This document shows positions 43,053 to 50,890 of a stretch of DNA of 64,000 nt, piece by piece. The translations under genes and the position numbers were made by a program. The first letter of the stretch is position 1. Every line of letters begins with the position of its first letter. Origin of the DNA: Pedobacter sp. MR2016-24 (GTDB lineage Bacteria > Bacteroidota > Bacteroidia > Sphingobacteriales > Sphingobacteriaceae); contig NZ_JAPIVO010000001.1 of assembly GCF_026239655.1 (NCBI RefSeq), positions 558,001 to 622,000 of the forward strand. The letters are read 5' to 3'. A model generated the notes under the pieces. That model searched no databases, was not told where the DNA came from, and saw nothing but the letters and a program-made list of their open reading frames with translations.

Positions 43053-43899
43053 ATACGCCACCCATGGCTACTAATTTTTCCATAGTAGGGTTGATACTGC
43101 CGCCACGTTTTTCCAGCGTAACAGCGAATGCCTGGGCAGTTCCGATTTCTTTCATGGCAACCAGTAATTTCTTTGGCTCTGCTTTGGCGTCAAAGACGCC
43201 AAGATCTACAGGTTTACCATTAACCAATGCCCAAAGTTGGTATTGGTGACTTTCATCATTTTGAGGTAAAGCCATTCTGGTATTGTCAACCATTACATGC
43301 TGACCTTTTTTATGCCAGTAAACCACCATATTAGCTTCAGGAGCAATCTTTGTCCCTGCCAGCTTCACGATAGTCCATGTAGGGTCTGCGCTCATTGAGG
43401 CAATCTGCTGCAAATCTTCATTCTCATCTTTCATGAAACTAACAGTGGCAGCAAACTTTTCTTTACTTTGATTTAAGGCAACGATCTGGTCGTTCGCAAT
43501 AGCCAGTTTGCTATGTGCACTATATAAAGAGAATACACTAACTACCAGCAGTACTGCGCAGGCGGCCAATGCAAATCTTAAAGTTTTTACGGTACCGGTA
43601 TGATCCGGGTAAAGTGGTACAATCAGGGCTTCTTTTTCAGGGAGAGGCTCAGCTGCACCAGTAGTTCCGGACAAGGCAGATATTTGTGCAAAGATTCTTT
43701 GCTCTAAACCTGAGGTAGGTTGTATGGCATGTTCCATTGCATACTGCTCCAGAGCGATTTCAATAGCGTTGATCTCCTCTTTTACAGCAGGATATCTTTT
43801 CGCCATTTCCTCGACTTCTAACTGCTCTTCAGCAGTTAACTGTCCTAAAACATAAAGTTCGAGTTTGCCTGATTCTATATATGCTTTTGCTTCTTCCAC
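43045..43899 (-). CDS. Anti-sigma factor, RskA-like
   Basis: 284 residues. Cytoplasmic N-terminal helices (1-~95, MEEAKAYIESGKLELYVLGQLT...EEQLEVEEMAK) bind sigma; one membrane helix at about 105-125 (TLRFALAACAVLLVVSVFSLYS); then a short coiled-coil-like segment and a periplasmic RskA C-terminal domain (YHKKGQ, YQLWALVNGKPVDLGVFD, FAVTLEKRGGS.NPT). No zinc-binding HxxxCxxC motif. It starts directly after the sigma stop codon, so the pair is stoichiometrically coupled. The inducing signal is unknown. Confidence 0.9.
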   Translation of the reverse strand: MEEAKAYIESGKLELYVLGQLTAEEQLEVEEMAKRYPAVKEEINAIEIALEQYAMEHAIQPTSGLEQRIFAQISALSGTTGAAEPLPEKEALIVPLYPDHTGTVKTLRFALAACAVLLVVSVFSLYSAHSKLAIANDQIVALNQSKEKFAATVSFMKDENEDLQQIASMSADPTWTIVKLAGTKIAPEANMVVYWHKKGQHVMVDNTRMALPQNDESHQYQLWALVNGKPVDLGVFDAKAEPKKLLVAMKEIGTAQAFAVTLEKRGGSINPTMEKLVAMGGVSI

Positions 43900-44451
43900 T
43901 TAATTAAAATACTTTCTTAGTTCCAAAATAGCCATCCTGATCCTGGTTTTCACAGTACCTAATGGTAGATCTAACTCTTCTGCAGCTTCAACCTGTGTAT
44001 ATCCTTTAAAGTATACCAATTCTAAGACGTTAATAAAATCCGGTTTAAGGGAATTGACCATGTCTTTCAGACCCAGGGTGTCAGCATTAAAAGAAACCTT
44101 TCTTTGCGAGTCAATAAAATCTACGTTATTTTCTATGTCTTGGTTTTTGCTGGCATTTCTAAAATCTTTAGATCTTAGTTTGTCAATGGCTAAATTGCGG
44201 GCAACATTCATCATCCATGTGAATAAACGGCCTTTGGAGCTATCATAACTCTCTCCTGAGTTCCATATTTTTATAAAAGTTTCCTGTAACAGATCTTCGG
44301 ATACTTCCGGATGTTGTACGATTCTTGTAATTACACCCAGTAAAGCTGCAGAATACATATCGTATAATGCTTGAATAGCAATGGTTTCCTGCGCCTTTAG
44401 AGCGCGGACGAGATCTTCTTCCGTGAGGGATATTTTATTTGTTGCTGCCAA
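43900..44451 (-). CDS. ECF RNA polymerase sigma factor (SigK/RpoE type)
   Basis: 183 residues from a TTG start at 44451; no ATG precedes region 2 in this frame. Region 2 (about 22-90) has LYDMYSAALLGVITRIV and the RLFTWMMNVARNLAIDKLRSK promoter-melting/-10 segment; region 4 (about 128-180) has NVLELVYFKGYTQVEAAEELDLPLG and GTVKTRIR, the HTH contacting the -35. It is upstream of and adjacent to its RskA-like anti-sigma. lipA lies 66 bp upstream on the same strand. Target genes cannot be told. Confidence 0.92.
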   Translation of the reverse strand: MAATNKISLTEEDLVRALKAQETIAIQALYDMYSAALLGVITRIVQHPEVSEDLLQETFIKIWNSGESYDSSKGRLFTWMMNVARNLAIDKLRSKDFRNASKNQDIENNVDFIDSQRKVSFNADTLGLKDMVNSLKPDFINVLELVYFKGYTQVEAAEELDLPLGTVKTRIRMAILELRKYFN

Positions 44452-44517
44452 GTTTGCTAATATAAAAAAAATATAACAAGTCCAACATTATATTTGTTTG
44501 CACTCGTGAGGCTTAAT

Positions 44518-45396
44518 CTAGAAATCAAATAAGTGTTTTTCTGCGTGGTAAGAAGACCTTACCAATGGTCCGCTTTCTACATATTTAAGCCCTTTAGCTA
44601 AGCCTATTTCTTTATATTTTGCAAATTGATCGGGGTGGATCCAGTCTACTACCGGGTGATGGTTACGTGTTGGCTGGAGGTATTGTCCCAAAGTAAGGAT
44701 ATGAACTCCGTTGGCCACCAGGTCATCCATTGATTCCAGTACATCATCTTCAGTTTCTCCTAAACCCAGCATAATACCTGTTTTAGTTCTAAGGCCGAAT
44801 TCAGAAATTCTTTTCAGGCATTCCAGACTCCTGTCATATTTCGCCTGTACACGTACCTGTTTTGTTAAGCGGCGCACGGTTTCAATGTTATGAGACATTA
44901 CTTCGGGGCGTTCTTCCAGTACGCGGTATAGATTATCCCATATTCCCCTGAAATCGGGAATTAGTGTTTCAAGCGTTGTTTCCGGGCTTTCTCTTCTGAT
45001 GGCCTGAAGTGTTTCCGCCCAAATAATTGAACCACCATCTTTCAGGTCATCACGATCCACAGAGGTAATTACACAATGTTTAACCTGCATTAACTTCACA
45101 GAGTTGGCGATACGGTTTGGCTCATCCGTGTCCACTGCCTTTGGTCTGCCGGTAGCTACTGCACAGAATGAGCAGGAACGGGTGCAGATATTACCAAGGA
45201 TCATGAAGGTGGCCGTACCAGATCCCCAGCATTCGCCCATATTAGGACAATTACCACTTTCGCAAATGGTATGTAACTTATGCGTGTCTACAAGACTGCG
45301 TACTTGTGCATATTCTTTACCTACAGGAAGCTTAACTCTAAGCCAGTCTGGTTTACGTTGTACTGTGTTCGCTGAAACAACTGGAAGTTCGATCAT
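44518..45396 (-). CDS. lipA: Lipoyl synthase
   Basis: 292 residues, radical-SAM enzyme inserting two sulfurs into octanoyl groups on lipoyl domains. Radical-SAM cluster ligands Cys71, Cys75, Cys78 (CTRSCSFC); auxiliary cluster ligands Cys45, Cys50, Cys56 ([12 protein letters not shown]); the C-terminal RSSYHAE carries the Ser that binds the auxiliary cluster. Complete. The start codon lies 4 nt after a perfect -7 box. lipB is not in the window. Confidence 0.97.
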   Translation of the reverse strand: MIELPVVSANTVQRKPDWLRVKLPVGKEYAQVRSLVDTHKLHTICESGNCPNMGECWGSGTATFMILGNICTRSCSFCAVATGRPKAVDTDEPNRIANSVKLMQVKHCVITSVDRDDLKDGGSIIWAETLQAIRRESPETTLETLIPDFRGIWDNLYRVLEERPEVMSHNIETVRRLTKQVRVQAKYDRSLECLKRISEFGLRTKTGIMLGLGETEDDVLESMDDLVANGVHILTLGQYLQPTRNHHPVVDWIHPDQFAKYKEIGLAKGLKYVESGPLVRSSYHAEKHLFDF

Positions 45397-45400
45397 GTAG

Positions 45401-45408
45401 CAAAGTTA
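45401..45408 (-). promoter_or_regulatory. -7 box of the lipA promoter
   Basis: TAACTTTG on the minus strand, exact TAnnTTTG match, ending 4 nt before the lipA ATG. No clear -33 TTG at 17-23 nt. Implies a leaderless mRNA. Confidence 0.6.
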
Positions 45409-45551
45409 AGCAATAGGTTTGAATTGTTATAAACCTGAAATGTTTGTACGTTGTAATGTTATTCATCCTTTCCTGTATTTTATGGGTATGGACTGACAGA
45501 TATTGTTATCGGGAAAAATAAATGTTAATCTTGTGCTAAATAAATAGCAAT

Positions 45552-45956
45552 ATGGCAACTTCAAAAATAACTTATAACGGCGGTTTAAGAACCACTTCTG
45601 TGCATGAACGCTCGGGTAATGAAATTATCACCGATGCGCCAATTGATAATAAAGGTAAAGGCGAGGCATTTTCACCGACAGATTTGCTGGCTACCTCCCT
45701 GGGAAACTGTATGCTCACCATCGTAGGGATTGCTGCTGCAGAGCATGGCTTCAACATTGATGGCACGACCTGCGAAATCACTAAAATTATGGCTGAAGGC
45801 CCAAGAAGGGTGTCAGAAATCATTGCGAATTTTCAGTTTCCTGAAAACAGCTATTCAGATAAAAACAAATTGATTATTGAGCGATCAGCAAATACCTGTC
45901 CGGTGTTTTACAGTTTGCATCCGGACATCAAAAAAACGATTACGTTTAATTACTAA
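45552..45956 (+). CDS. OsmC family peroxiredoxin-like protein
   Basis: 134 residues, the usual OsmC length. The two reactive cysteines are Cys53 (SLGNCMLT) and Cys115 (ANTCPVFYSL), with the FSPTDLLATSLG stretch before the first. OsmC/Ohr proteins reduce organic or sulfur-based peroxides using dithiols. Cytoplasmic. It faces ytxJ tail to tail with 11 bp of overlap; both are thiol-related. In a bacillithiol-making organism the reducing partner could be lipoyl or bacillithiol, which is inference. Confidence 0.9.
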   Translation: MATSKITYNGGLRTTSVHERSGNEIITDAPIDNKGKGEAFSPTDLLATSLGNCMLTIVGIAAAEHGFNIDGTTCEITKIMAEGPRRVSEIIANFQFPENSYSDKNKLIIERSANTCPVFYSLHPDIKKTITFNY

Positions 45957-46278
45957 TCACTTCTCCAACTTCTTCTGCTGAGATGTCGCTATGTGAGGCA
46001 TCCAGCACGCAGTTGCCGTTTTTAATCAGTAAAATCTGTGGGGACTCATGATGAACACTGAATGTTTCGGCTATCTGTGCAGAAATTGCACGGTAACTGA
46101 TCAGGTCCAGAAAGTACAGGTTTGTTTCTGGCGGAATACTTTCCCAGTCCATCTCAAATCTTCTCTTCGCCATCATACTTACAGAACAGCGGGTGCTATG
46201 TTTAAAAATTAAACTATATCCTTCTGCTTCCTTTATCTCACTGATCTGATTCAGGTCAGTTATTTTCTTCCACTCCAT
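45946..46278 (-). CDS. ytxJ: Bacillithiol system redox-active protein YtxJ
   Basis: 110 residues, thioredoxin-like fold. YtxJ (DUF2847) is a monothiol bacilliredoxin-type protein linked to bacillithiol. The motif HSTRCSVS (Cys31) replaces the TCPIS of Bacillus; strands LYFLDLISYRAIS and SPQILLIKNG (cis-Pro region) complete the fold. Cytoplasmic; probably removes bacillithiol from protein thiols. It lies 24 bp downstream of a tiny lipoprotein gene on the same strand. bshA and a YpdA-family gene are elsewhere in the window. Confidence 0.92.
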   Translation of the reverse strand: MEWKKITDLNQISEIKEAEGYSLIFKHSTRCSVSMMAKRRFEMDWESIPPETNLYFLDLISYRAISAQIAETFSVHHESPQILLIKNGNCVLDASHSDISAEEVGEVISN

Positions 46279-46302
46279 TGTTCTTTTCTAATTTTGTTGC
46301 GC

Positions 46303-46422
46303 TTACTTTCTTCGGCTGCCTTTTGGATACGAACTATACGCAGGGCAAATTCTATCCGAACAGGCTTCTAAAAGTGTTATTGCAAAAAATACGCCAATTA
46401 ATATCATCGCTACTTTCTTCAT
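46303..46422 (-). CDS. Tiny lipoprotein (39 aa) upstream of ytxJ
   Basis: 39 residues in a gap where no larger ORF is credible on this strand: MKKVAMILIGVFFAITLLEAC is a complete lipoprotein signal peptide with Cys21, followed by SDRICPAYSSYPKGSRRK, a mature part of only 19 residues with a CPAYSS motif. ytxJ starts 24 bp after its stop, so they are one transcript. Small lipoproteins with a CPAYS-like motif occur in Bacteroidota by my recollection; their role is unknown. Confidence 0.65.
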   Translation of the reverse strand: MKKVAMILIGVFFAITLLEACSDRICPAYSSYPKGSRRK

Positions 46423-46478
46423 CTCGTTGTTTTTTCTCTGCTAATCTACGTTATTTCAGAAAAAAAACAAAGCTGATA

Positions 46479-46970
46479 TTACACAGTATGAAGTAAATGC
46501 GCCATTTTGATAGCAGTTATTGCAGCCTCATCTCCTTTATTTCCATGTTTGCCGCCAGATCTGTCTAAGGCCTGCTGCAAATCATTGGTAGTCAGTACGC
46601 CAAAGATTACTGGTTTGCTATATTTGACACCTACCTGTGTTACGCCATTCGCTACCGCATCACAAATAAAATCAAAATGTTTGGTATCACCCTGAATAAC
46701 ACAACCCAGGCAAATTACAGCATCAAGATCGTTATGTTTTTTCAACAGTATCTCTGCTGCACCTGTAAGCTCGAAGCTGCCGGGAACTGCTATAGAAAGA
46801 ATATTCTCCTCTTTAACGCCGTGTTTTAATAAGGTTTCAAGCGCGCCTTTGTAAAGGCTGCCAGTTACATCAGCGTTCCATTCTGCCACTGCGATTGCAA
46901 TTTTATAAGCACTGCCCTCAGGTACAGTAGTGTGTGAGAAATCCGAAAGATTCTTTAATTGTGTTGCCAT
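46479..46970 (-). CDS. ribH: 6,7-dimethyl-8-ribityllumazine synthase
   Basis: 163 residues from ATG 46970 (the frame is open to 46997, but MATQLKNL is better and fits the promoter). Penultimate step of riboflavin synthesis. Seen: AVAEWNADVT (ring-binding Trp), VPGSFELTGAA, the CLGCVIQGDTKHFDFI segment with the catalytic His, and KPVIFGVLTTND, GGKHGNKGDEAA. Forms 60-mer or pentamer capsids in other species. Own promoter 5 nt upstream of the ATG. Confidence 0.96.
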   Translation of the reverse strand: MATQLKNLSDFSHTTVPEGSAYKIAIAVAEWNADVTGSLYKGALETLLKHGVKEENILSIAVPGSFELTGAAEILLKKHNDLDAVICLGCVIQGDTKHFDFICDAVANGVTQVGVKYSKPVIFGVLTTNDLQQALDRSGGKHGNKGDEAAITAIKMAHLLHTV

Positions 46971-46975
46971 GGATG

Positions 46976-46983
46976 CAAAGATA
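46976..46983 (-). promoter_or_regulatory. -7 box of the ribH promoter
   Basis: TATCTTTG on the minus strand, exact TAnnTTTG, with 5 nt (CATCC) before the ATG. It lies just beyond the TPR-gene terminator. Confidence 0.6.
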
Positions 46984-46993
46984 AGTAATACAA

Positions 46994-47026
46994 ACAAAAA
47001 AAGGCCCGCATTACATGCAGGCCTTT
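46994..47026 (-). terminator. Terminator of the TPR-protein gene
   Basis: Stem AAAGGCC.GCAT/ATGC.GGCCTTT with one mismatch, followed on the minus strand by a T-run. Confidence 0.8.
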
Positions 47027-47049
47027 GTCAGATATTTTCAATGTTTTAT

Positions 47050-47718
47050 TTACTTTACCTGTGCACTTGCACGGGCAATATACTCATCAATCATTGCAGC
47101 TTCCTGACTTGAAGGATATTGAGTTTTTATTTTTGTATAAGCTTCTTCAGCTGAAGCGAAATCTTTCTGGTTTTCATAAACTAACCCTAATTTCTTAAGG
47201 AACAATGGAGAAGTAAACTTGTTGCTTGATTTATCCGCTGCTTTTTTATAATAAGTGATCGCTTGTTTGTAATCTTTCAATTCGCTGTAAGCATCGCCCA
47301 ACATACCTAATGCTAAAGGATCTGCCACCGGACTGCCGGTTTCTGCATATTTACCTAAAGCTTCAGTTGCCTTTTTGTACTCACCTTTACGTAAATAAAT
47401 ACCACCAAGATAAAGGTTAGCTAAGTTTGCTGATTTAGTATTGTTGTATTCATCTGCAATTTTCTCGAATCCAGGATAACCGGAATCTCCGTTAATTGCT
47501 TTATTCGCTAAAGAATCAACTCCAACATATTGCTCTGCTTTGTACATTTTTGCAGAAGCTTCTTCAGCTCTGCCTTTTAAATATACATTCTGGTACCAGA
47601 AGAATATGGCAATTAATACAACTACTGCACCGGCTATGAATAAAAGGCTTTTAGAGTTTTCTTCTAAAAATGAACCCTTTCTTACATTTTGATTTACTTC
47701 TTTTTCGGTTGTGGACAT
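47050..47718 (-). CDS. Membrane-anchored tetratricopeptide repeat protein
   Basis: 222 residues. A short cytoplasmic N-terminus, one membrane helix (about 23-44, KSLLFIAGAVVVLIAIFFWY), then at least four TPR-like repeats (ANLYLGGIYLRKGEYKKATEAL, DPLALGMLGDAYSELKDYKQAI, LFLKKLGLVYENQKDFASAEEAY). The layout resembles YfgM-type periplasmic TPR proteins that assist SurA/Skp-type chaperones. Divergent from recF. Single gene, own -7 box (TATTTTTG) about 25 nt upstream. Confidence 0.85.
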   Translation of the reverse strand: MSTTEKEVNQNVRKGSFLEENSKSLLFIAGAVVVLIAIFFWYQNVYLKGRAEEASAKMYKAEQYVGVDSLANKAINGDSGYPGFEKIADEYNNTKSANLANLYLGGIYLRKGEYKKATEALGKYAETGSPVADPLALGMLGDAYSELKDYKQAITYYKKAADKSSNKFTSPLFLKKLGLVYENQKDFASAEEAYTKIKTQYPSSQEAAMIDEYIARASAQVK

Positions 47719-47899
47719 TTTGTTTTAAAAAATTAAGGATTGCAAAAATACATTTTTCGGTCAAAGTATCAATCTATTTTGAAGTATTTATGTAAAATTT
47801 ATTATAGTTATCTGGTTTGGAAAGAGCTGAATCTGATATAAATAGGTTATTAGGGATAAACAAATCTTTATGGAGCGTTATTTTAACAAAGCTAAACGG

Positions 47900-47907
47900 T
47901 AACTTTG
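47900..47907 (+). promoter_or_regulatory. -7 box of the recF promoter
   Basis: TAACTTTG, exact match, 11 nt before ATG 47919. It supports 47919 as the recF start over the upstream ATG at 47817. Confidence 0.5.
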
Positions 47908-47918
47908 CCTCCTCATCT

Positions 47919-49022
47919 ATGTGGTTAAAAAATATTACTCTGCTCAATTTCAAGAATTATGCTGATGCAGATCTGCGTTTCTCTAAAACAGTGAATGCAT
48001 TTGTAGGAAATAACGGTGCCGGAAAGACAAATTTGCTGGACGCTATCCACTATTTATGCCTTTGCAAGAGCTATTTTAATCCTATCGACAGTCAGCAGAT
48101 CAAAACGGCCGAAGAACTGTTCCTGATTCAGGGTGATTTTGACCGGCAGGAGAAAAATGAAAAGATCACCTGCGGGGTAAAGAAAAACCAGAAAAAGCAA
48201 TTCAAGCGCAATAAAAAGGAATATGATAAACTAGCCAGTCATATCGGCCTGTTTCCATTGGTTATGATTTCCCCTTATGATGTAACGATTATCATGGATG
48301 GCAGCGAAGAGCGCCGGAGGTTCATGGACAATGTGATCTCGCAGACGGATGCAGGGTATCTGGATGAACTGATGATTTATAACCGGCATTTACTGAACAG
48401 GAATGCTTTGCTGAAACAGATTGCATTAACGCGTCGCTATGATCCCGCATTGCTTGAGATTTTTGACGAACAGCTGGTAAGTTCGGGACAAAAGATCTTT
48501 GCCAAGCGTAAACAGTTTATGCAGGATTTTATCACGCTGTTCAATAAATACTATCAGTATCTTACTGACGATGCCGAACCGGTGGATCTGACTTATCATT
48601 CTCAGTTGAATGATACCGCTTTTGAAACCTTGCTGGCAAACTCGATAGAAAAGGATAAGGTATTGGAGCGAACCACTACAGGTGTTCATAAAGATGACCT
48701 TATTTTTAGTTTGCGCGACATGCCATTGAAGAAATTTGGTTCTCAGGGACAACAGAAGTCATTTTTGATTGCGTTAAAACTCTCGCAGTATGCGTATGTT
48801 GAAAAGTACAAAGGCTTTAAACCGCTGCTGCTGCTGGATGACATCTTTGATAAACTGGATGATCAGCGGATGCATAAGTTAATGGAAATGGTTTCGCATC
48901 ACGACTTCGGGCAAATATTTATTACTGATACCGGCAAAGAAAGAGTATTAAATATTTTTAATCAGATCAAAGTTCCGGTAACTTTGTTCGAAGTAACTAA
49001 CGGAGCAATACATCATGCGTAA
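47919..49022 (+). CDS. recF: DNA replication and repair protein RecF
   Basis: 367 residues from ATG 47919. SMC-like ATPase that loads RecA at gaps with RecO and RecR. Walker A GNNGAGKTN (30-38), the RRRFMDNVISQ segment, and near the C-terminus the ABC signature FGSQGQQKSFLIALKL and Walker B LLLLDDIFDKLD. The frame opens at 47817 but that adds 34 residues not seen in RecF. Overlaps the DUF721 gene by 8 bp. Confidence 0.96.
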   Translation: MWLKNITLLNFKNYADADLRFSKTVNAFVGNNGAGKTNLLDAIHYLCLCKSYFNPIDSQQIKTAEELFLIQGDFDRQEKNEKITCGVKKNQKKQFKRNKKEYDKLASHIGLFPLVMISPYDVTIIMDGSEERRRFMDNVISQTDAGYLDELMIYNRHLLNRNALLKQIALTRRYDPALLEIFDEQLVSSGQKIFAKRKQFMQDFITLFNKYYQYLTDDAEPVDLTYHSQLNDTAFETLLANSIEKDKVLERTTTGVHKDDLIFSLRDMPLKKFGSQGQQKSFLIALKLSQYAYVEKYKGFKPLLLLDDIFDKLDDQRMHKLMEMVSHHDFGQIFITDTGKERVLNIFNQIKVPVTLFEVTNGAIHHA

Positions 49023-49305
49023 ACCAAATGATATGACCCTTAAGGATGCCATTACAAAAATGTTATCCGTTTACAGATTGCGTGGAAAATATGATGAAAC
49101 GGGGGTAGTGGCCATGTGGCCGGAGATTATGGGAACGGCGATAGGAAACCGGACTACCCAGATTTATATTGCACATAAAAAGCTCTTTGTGCGGATCGAA
49201 TCCTCAGTCATCAAAAATGAGCTGTTAATGGTGAGAACCGGCATCATTCAAAGATTAAATGAACGTGCCGGTTCTGAAGTAATTACTGAAATTATATTTT
49301 TATAG
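49015..49305 (+). CDS. DUF721 (DciA-like) protein
   Basis: 96 residues. MTLKDAITKMLSVYRLRGKYDETGVVAMWPEIMGTAIGNRTTQIYI followed by KLFVRIESSVIKNELLMVR is the DUF721 domain, the same fold as the DciA helicase loader used by bacteria without DnaC. Coupled to recF by an 8-bp overlap, a gene order common in Bacteroidota. Short form (KH-like domain only). A role in loading DnaB at origins or gaps is plausible. Confidence 0.85.
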   Translation: MRKPNDMTLKDAITKMLSVYRLRGKYDETGVVAMWPEIMGTAIGNRTTQIYIAHKKLFVRIESSVIKNELLMVRTGIIQRLNERAGSEVITEIIFL

Positions 49306-49308
49306 CGA

Positions 49309-49491
49309 CTAGCTTCTGCCGCCACCGAAAATTTTACTAACTACCCAAATAATCAACGCAAGTACTACAACTACGATGATTACGCCCGACCATACGCCGG
49401 CTTTGAATATACCTTCAATTGCAGAACAGCTGGCAAGAGTTGTCATTAATAAGGCAATTAGAGCGAGTGGAAAATATCTTTGAATGTTCAT
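49309..49491 (-). CDS. Small membrane lipoprotein (60 aa)
   Basis: 60 residues: a lipoprotein signal peptide ending LASC (Cys22), a short SAIEGIFKAGVWSG stretch and one hydrophobic helix (about 35-54, VIIVVVVLALIIWVV), then GGGRS. Similar short proteins are common in Bacteroidota and often carry a wrong name such as phosphatidate cytidylyltransferase; the chain is far too short for that. Function unknown. Convergent with DUF721, 3-bp gap. Confidence 0.78.
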   Translation of the reverse strand: MNIQRYFPLALIALLMTTLASCSAIEGIFKAGVWSGVIIVVVVLALIIWVVSKIFGGGRS

Positions 49492-49559
49492 GTGAGTGTT
49501 TTTAGTGGTGAATTTATTTTATCACAACAAACTTTCAATCGAATGGTTTTCCAAAAGCG

Positions 49560-50276
49560 CTATTTTCCGTTTACCTTCAATAATTCGATCTCAAAAATTA
49601 AGGTGCTGTAGGGTGGAATGTCCTGTCCTGCTCCACGTTCGCCATAAGCAAGCTGATAAGGAATAAAGAACCGGTATTTTGAGCCAACTGGCATCAGTTG
49701 CATACCTTCTGTCCATCCTGGTATTACTCTGTCCAGCGATAATGAAAGGGGTTCATTTCTGTCATATGAGCTGTCAAACTGTTTGCCATTCAGTAATGTG
49801 CCTTTATAATTCACTAAAACTGTATCTGTAGCTTTTGGTTTGATGCCTGTACCTTGAGTAAGTACCAGATATTGTATACCACTTGCAGTAGTTTGTACAC
49901 CTGGTTTTGTTTTATTGCTTTCCAAAAATGCTTTTCCTTCGGCGATGGCAGGACCAAATTTCTGCTGACTTAAGCTTTTAAAAAGATTACCGATTGCTTT
50001 CTGTGAAGCTTCTTGAGTCAATAACGGAGTTTGTCCGGCAAAAGCATCTTTAAGGCCTTTTACCAGCAAATCATAATTCAGGTTTTTAACGCCATCATTT
50101 TTAAGGCTGGAAGCCATTGATGTTCCAAAGGCATAACTTGCCGAGTCCAGCAAAGTTTTAGGTTTTACTGCAACAGCAGTTGTTACTGTTTTTTTTACTA
50201 CTGCTTTGCGTTTAACCTGGGCAGTTACTGCATAGCCGCAAAAGGGGATCAGCAGGGTGATTAAGAATTTGTTCAT
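49560..50276 (-). CDS. FKBP-type peptidyl-prolyl isomerase, exported (FkpA-like)
   Basis: 238 residues from ATG 50276 (the open frame to 50510 runs antisense through ndk). Signal peptide (to YAVTAQ), an FkpA N-terminal dimerisation domain (about 45-110, DSASYAFGTSMASSL), and a C-terminal FKBP domain with GTLLNGKQFDSSY, PLSLSLDRVIPGW, EGMQLMPVGSKYRFFIP and LAYGERG. It catalyses proline isomerisation in the periplasm. Downstream of ndk by 85 bp, same strand. Confidence 0.92.
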   Translation of the reverse strand: MNKFLITLLIPFCGYAVTAQVKRKAVVKKTVTTAVAVKPKTLLDSASYAFGTSMASSLKNDGVKNLNYDLLVKGLKDAFAGQTPLLTQEASQKAIGNLFKSLSQQKFGPAIAEGKAFLESNKTKPGVQTTASGIQYLVLTQGTGIKPKATDTVLVNYKGTLLNGKQFDSSYDRNEPLSLSLDRVIPGWTEGMQLMPVGSKYRFFIPYQLAYGERGAGQDIPPYSTLIFEIELLKVNGK

Positions 50277-50361
50277 TGTTTTAGATGGTTCAGAGAAATA
50301 TTGGGTTAAAAAAATAAGCACCTTTCTGGGGTGCTTATGTATGAGCTTAAATTCAAAAGAA

Positions 50362-50781
50362 TTAAAAACGTTCAGCAGCAGTGAAGAAGAAATCACCTTC
50401 AATTGCAGCATTTTCATCAGAGTCAGATCCGTGAACAGCATTTGCATCGATAGATTTTGCATATTTATTACGGATAGTACCTTCCGCAGCATCTGCAGGG
50501 TTGGTTGCACCGATCAGGTTTCTGAAGTCTTCAATTGCATTGTCTTTCTCAAGAATTGCAGCAACGATAGGTCCTGAAGACATGAAGCTTACTAAATCCT
50601 TGTAGAACGGACGTGCGCTGTGTACTTCGTAAAATTTACCAGCAGTTTCTTCTGTTAGTTTTGTGTATTTTAAGGCAACGATTTTAAAACCGGCAGCAGT
50701 AATGTCATTGATAATTGCTCCGATGTGTCCATTTGCTACAGCATCTGGCTTAATCATTGTAAATGTTCTGTTAGTACTCAT
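50362..50781 (-). CDS. ndk: Nucleoside diphosphate kinase
   Basis: 139 residues. Balances nucleoside triphosphates by phosphate transfer through His117 (NAVHGSDS). Also seen: [46 protein letters not shown]. Normal length, cytoplasmic. Divergent from nrnA; a -7 box TAATTTTG lies about 27 nt upstream of its start. Confidence 0.98.
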   Translation of the reverse strand: MSTNRTFTMIKPDAVANGHIGAIINDITAAGFKIVALKYTKLTEETAGKFYEVHSARPFYKDLVSFMSSGPIVAAILEKDNAIEDFRNLIGATNPADAAEGTIRNKYAKSIDANAVHGSDSDENAAIEGDFFFTAAERF

Positions 50782-50890
50782 CTTTTATGTGTTATTTTTT
50801 TGCAAAATTACATTTTCTACTGTTAATATTAAACATCAAAATATAAAGGAATCATTTCATCATTAATTTATTAGCTTTGCAGCGAAAAAT

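Noticed and set aside
46278..46496. 72-codon plus-strand ORF between ytxJ and ribH
   Set aside because: Opposite strand holds a convincing lipoprotein gene in the same place; this frame has no recognisable features.
50277..50510. Upstream part of the FKBP frame (78 codons)
   Set aside because: Overlaps the 3' part of ndk in another frame; the signal peptide begins at 50276.
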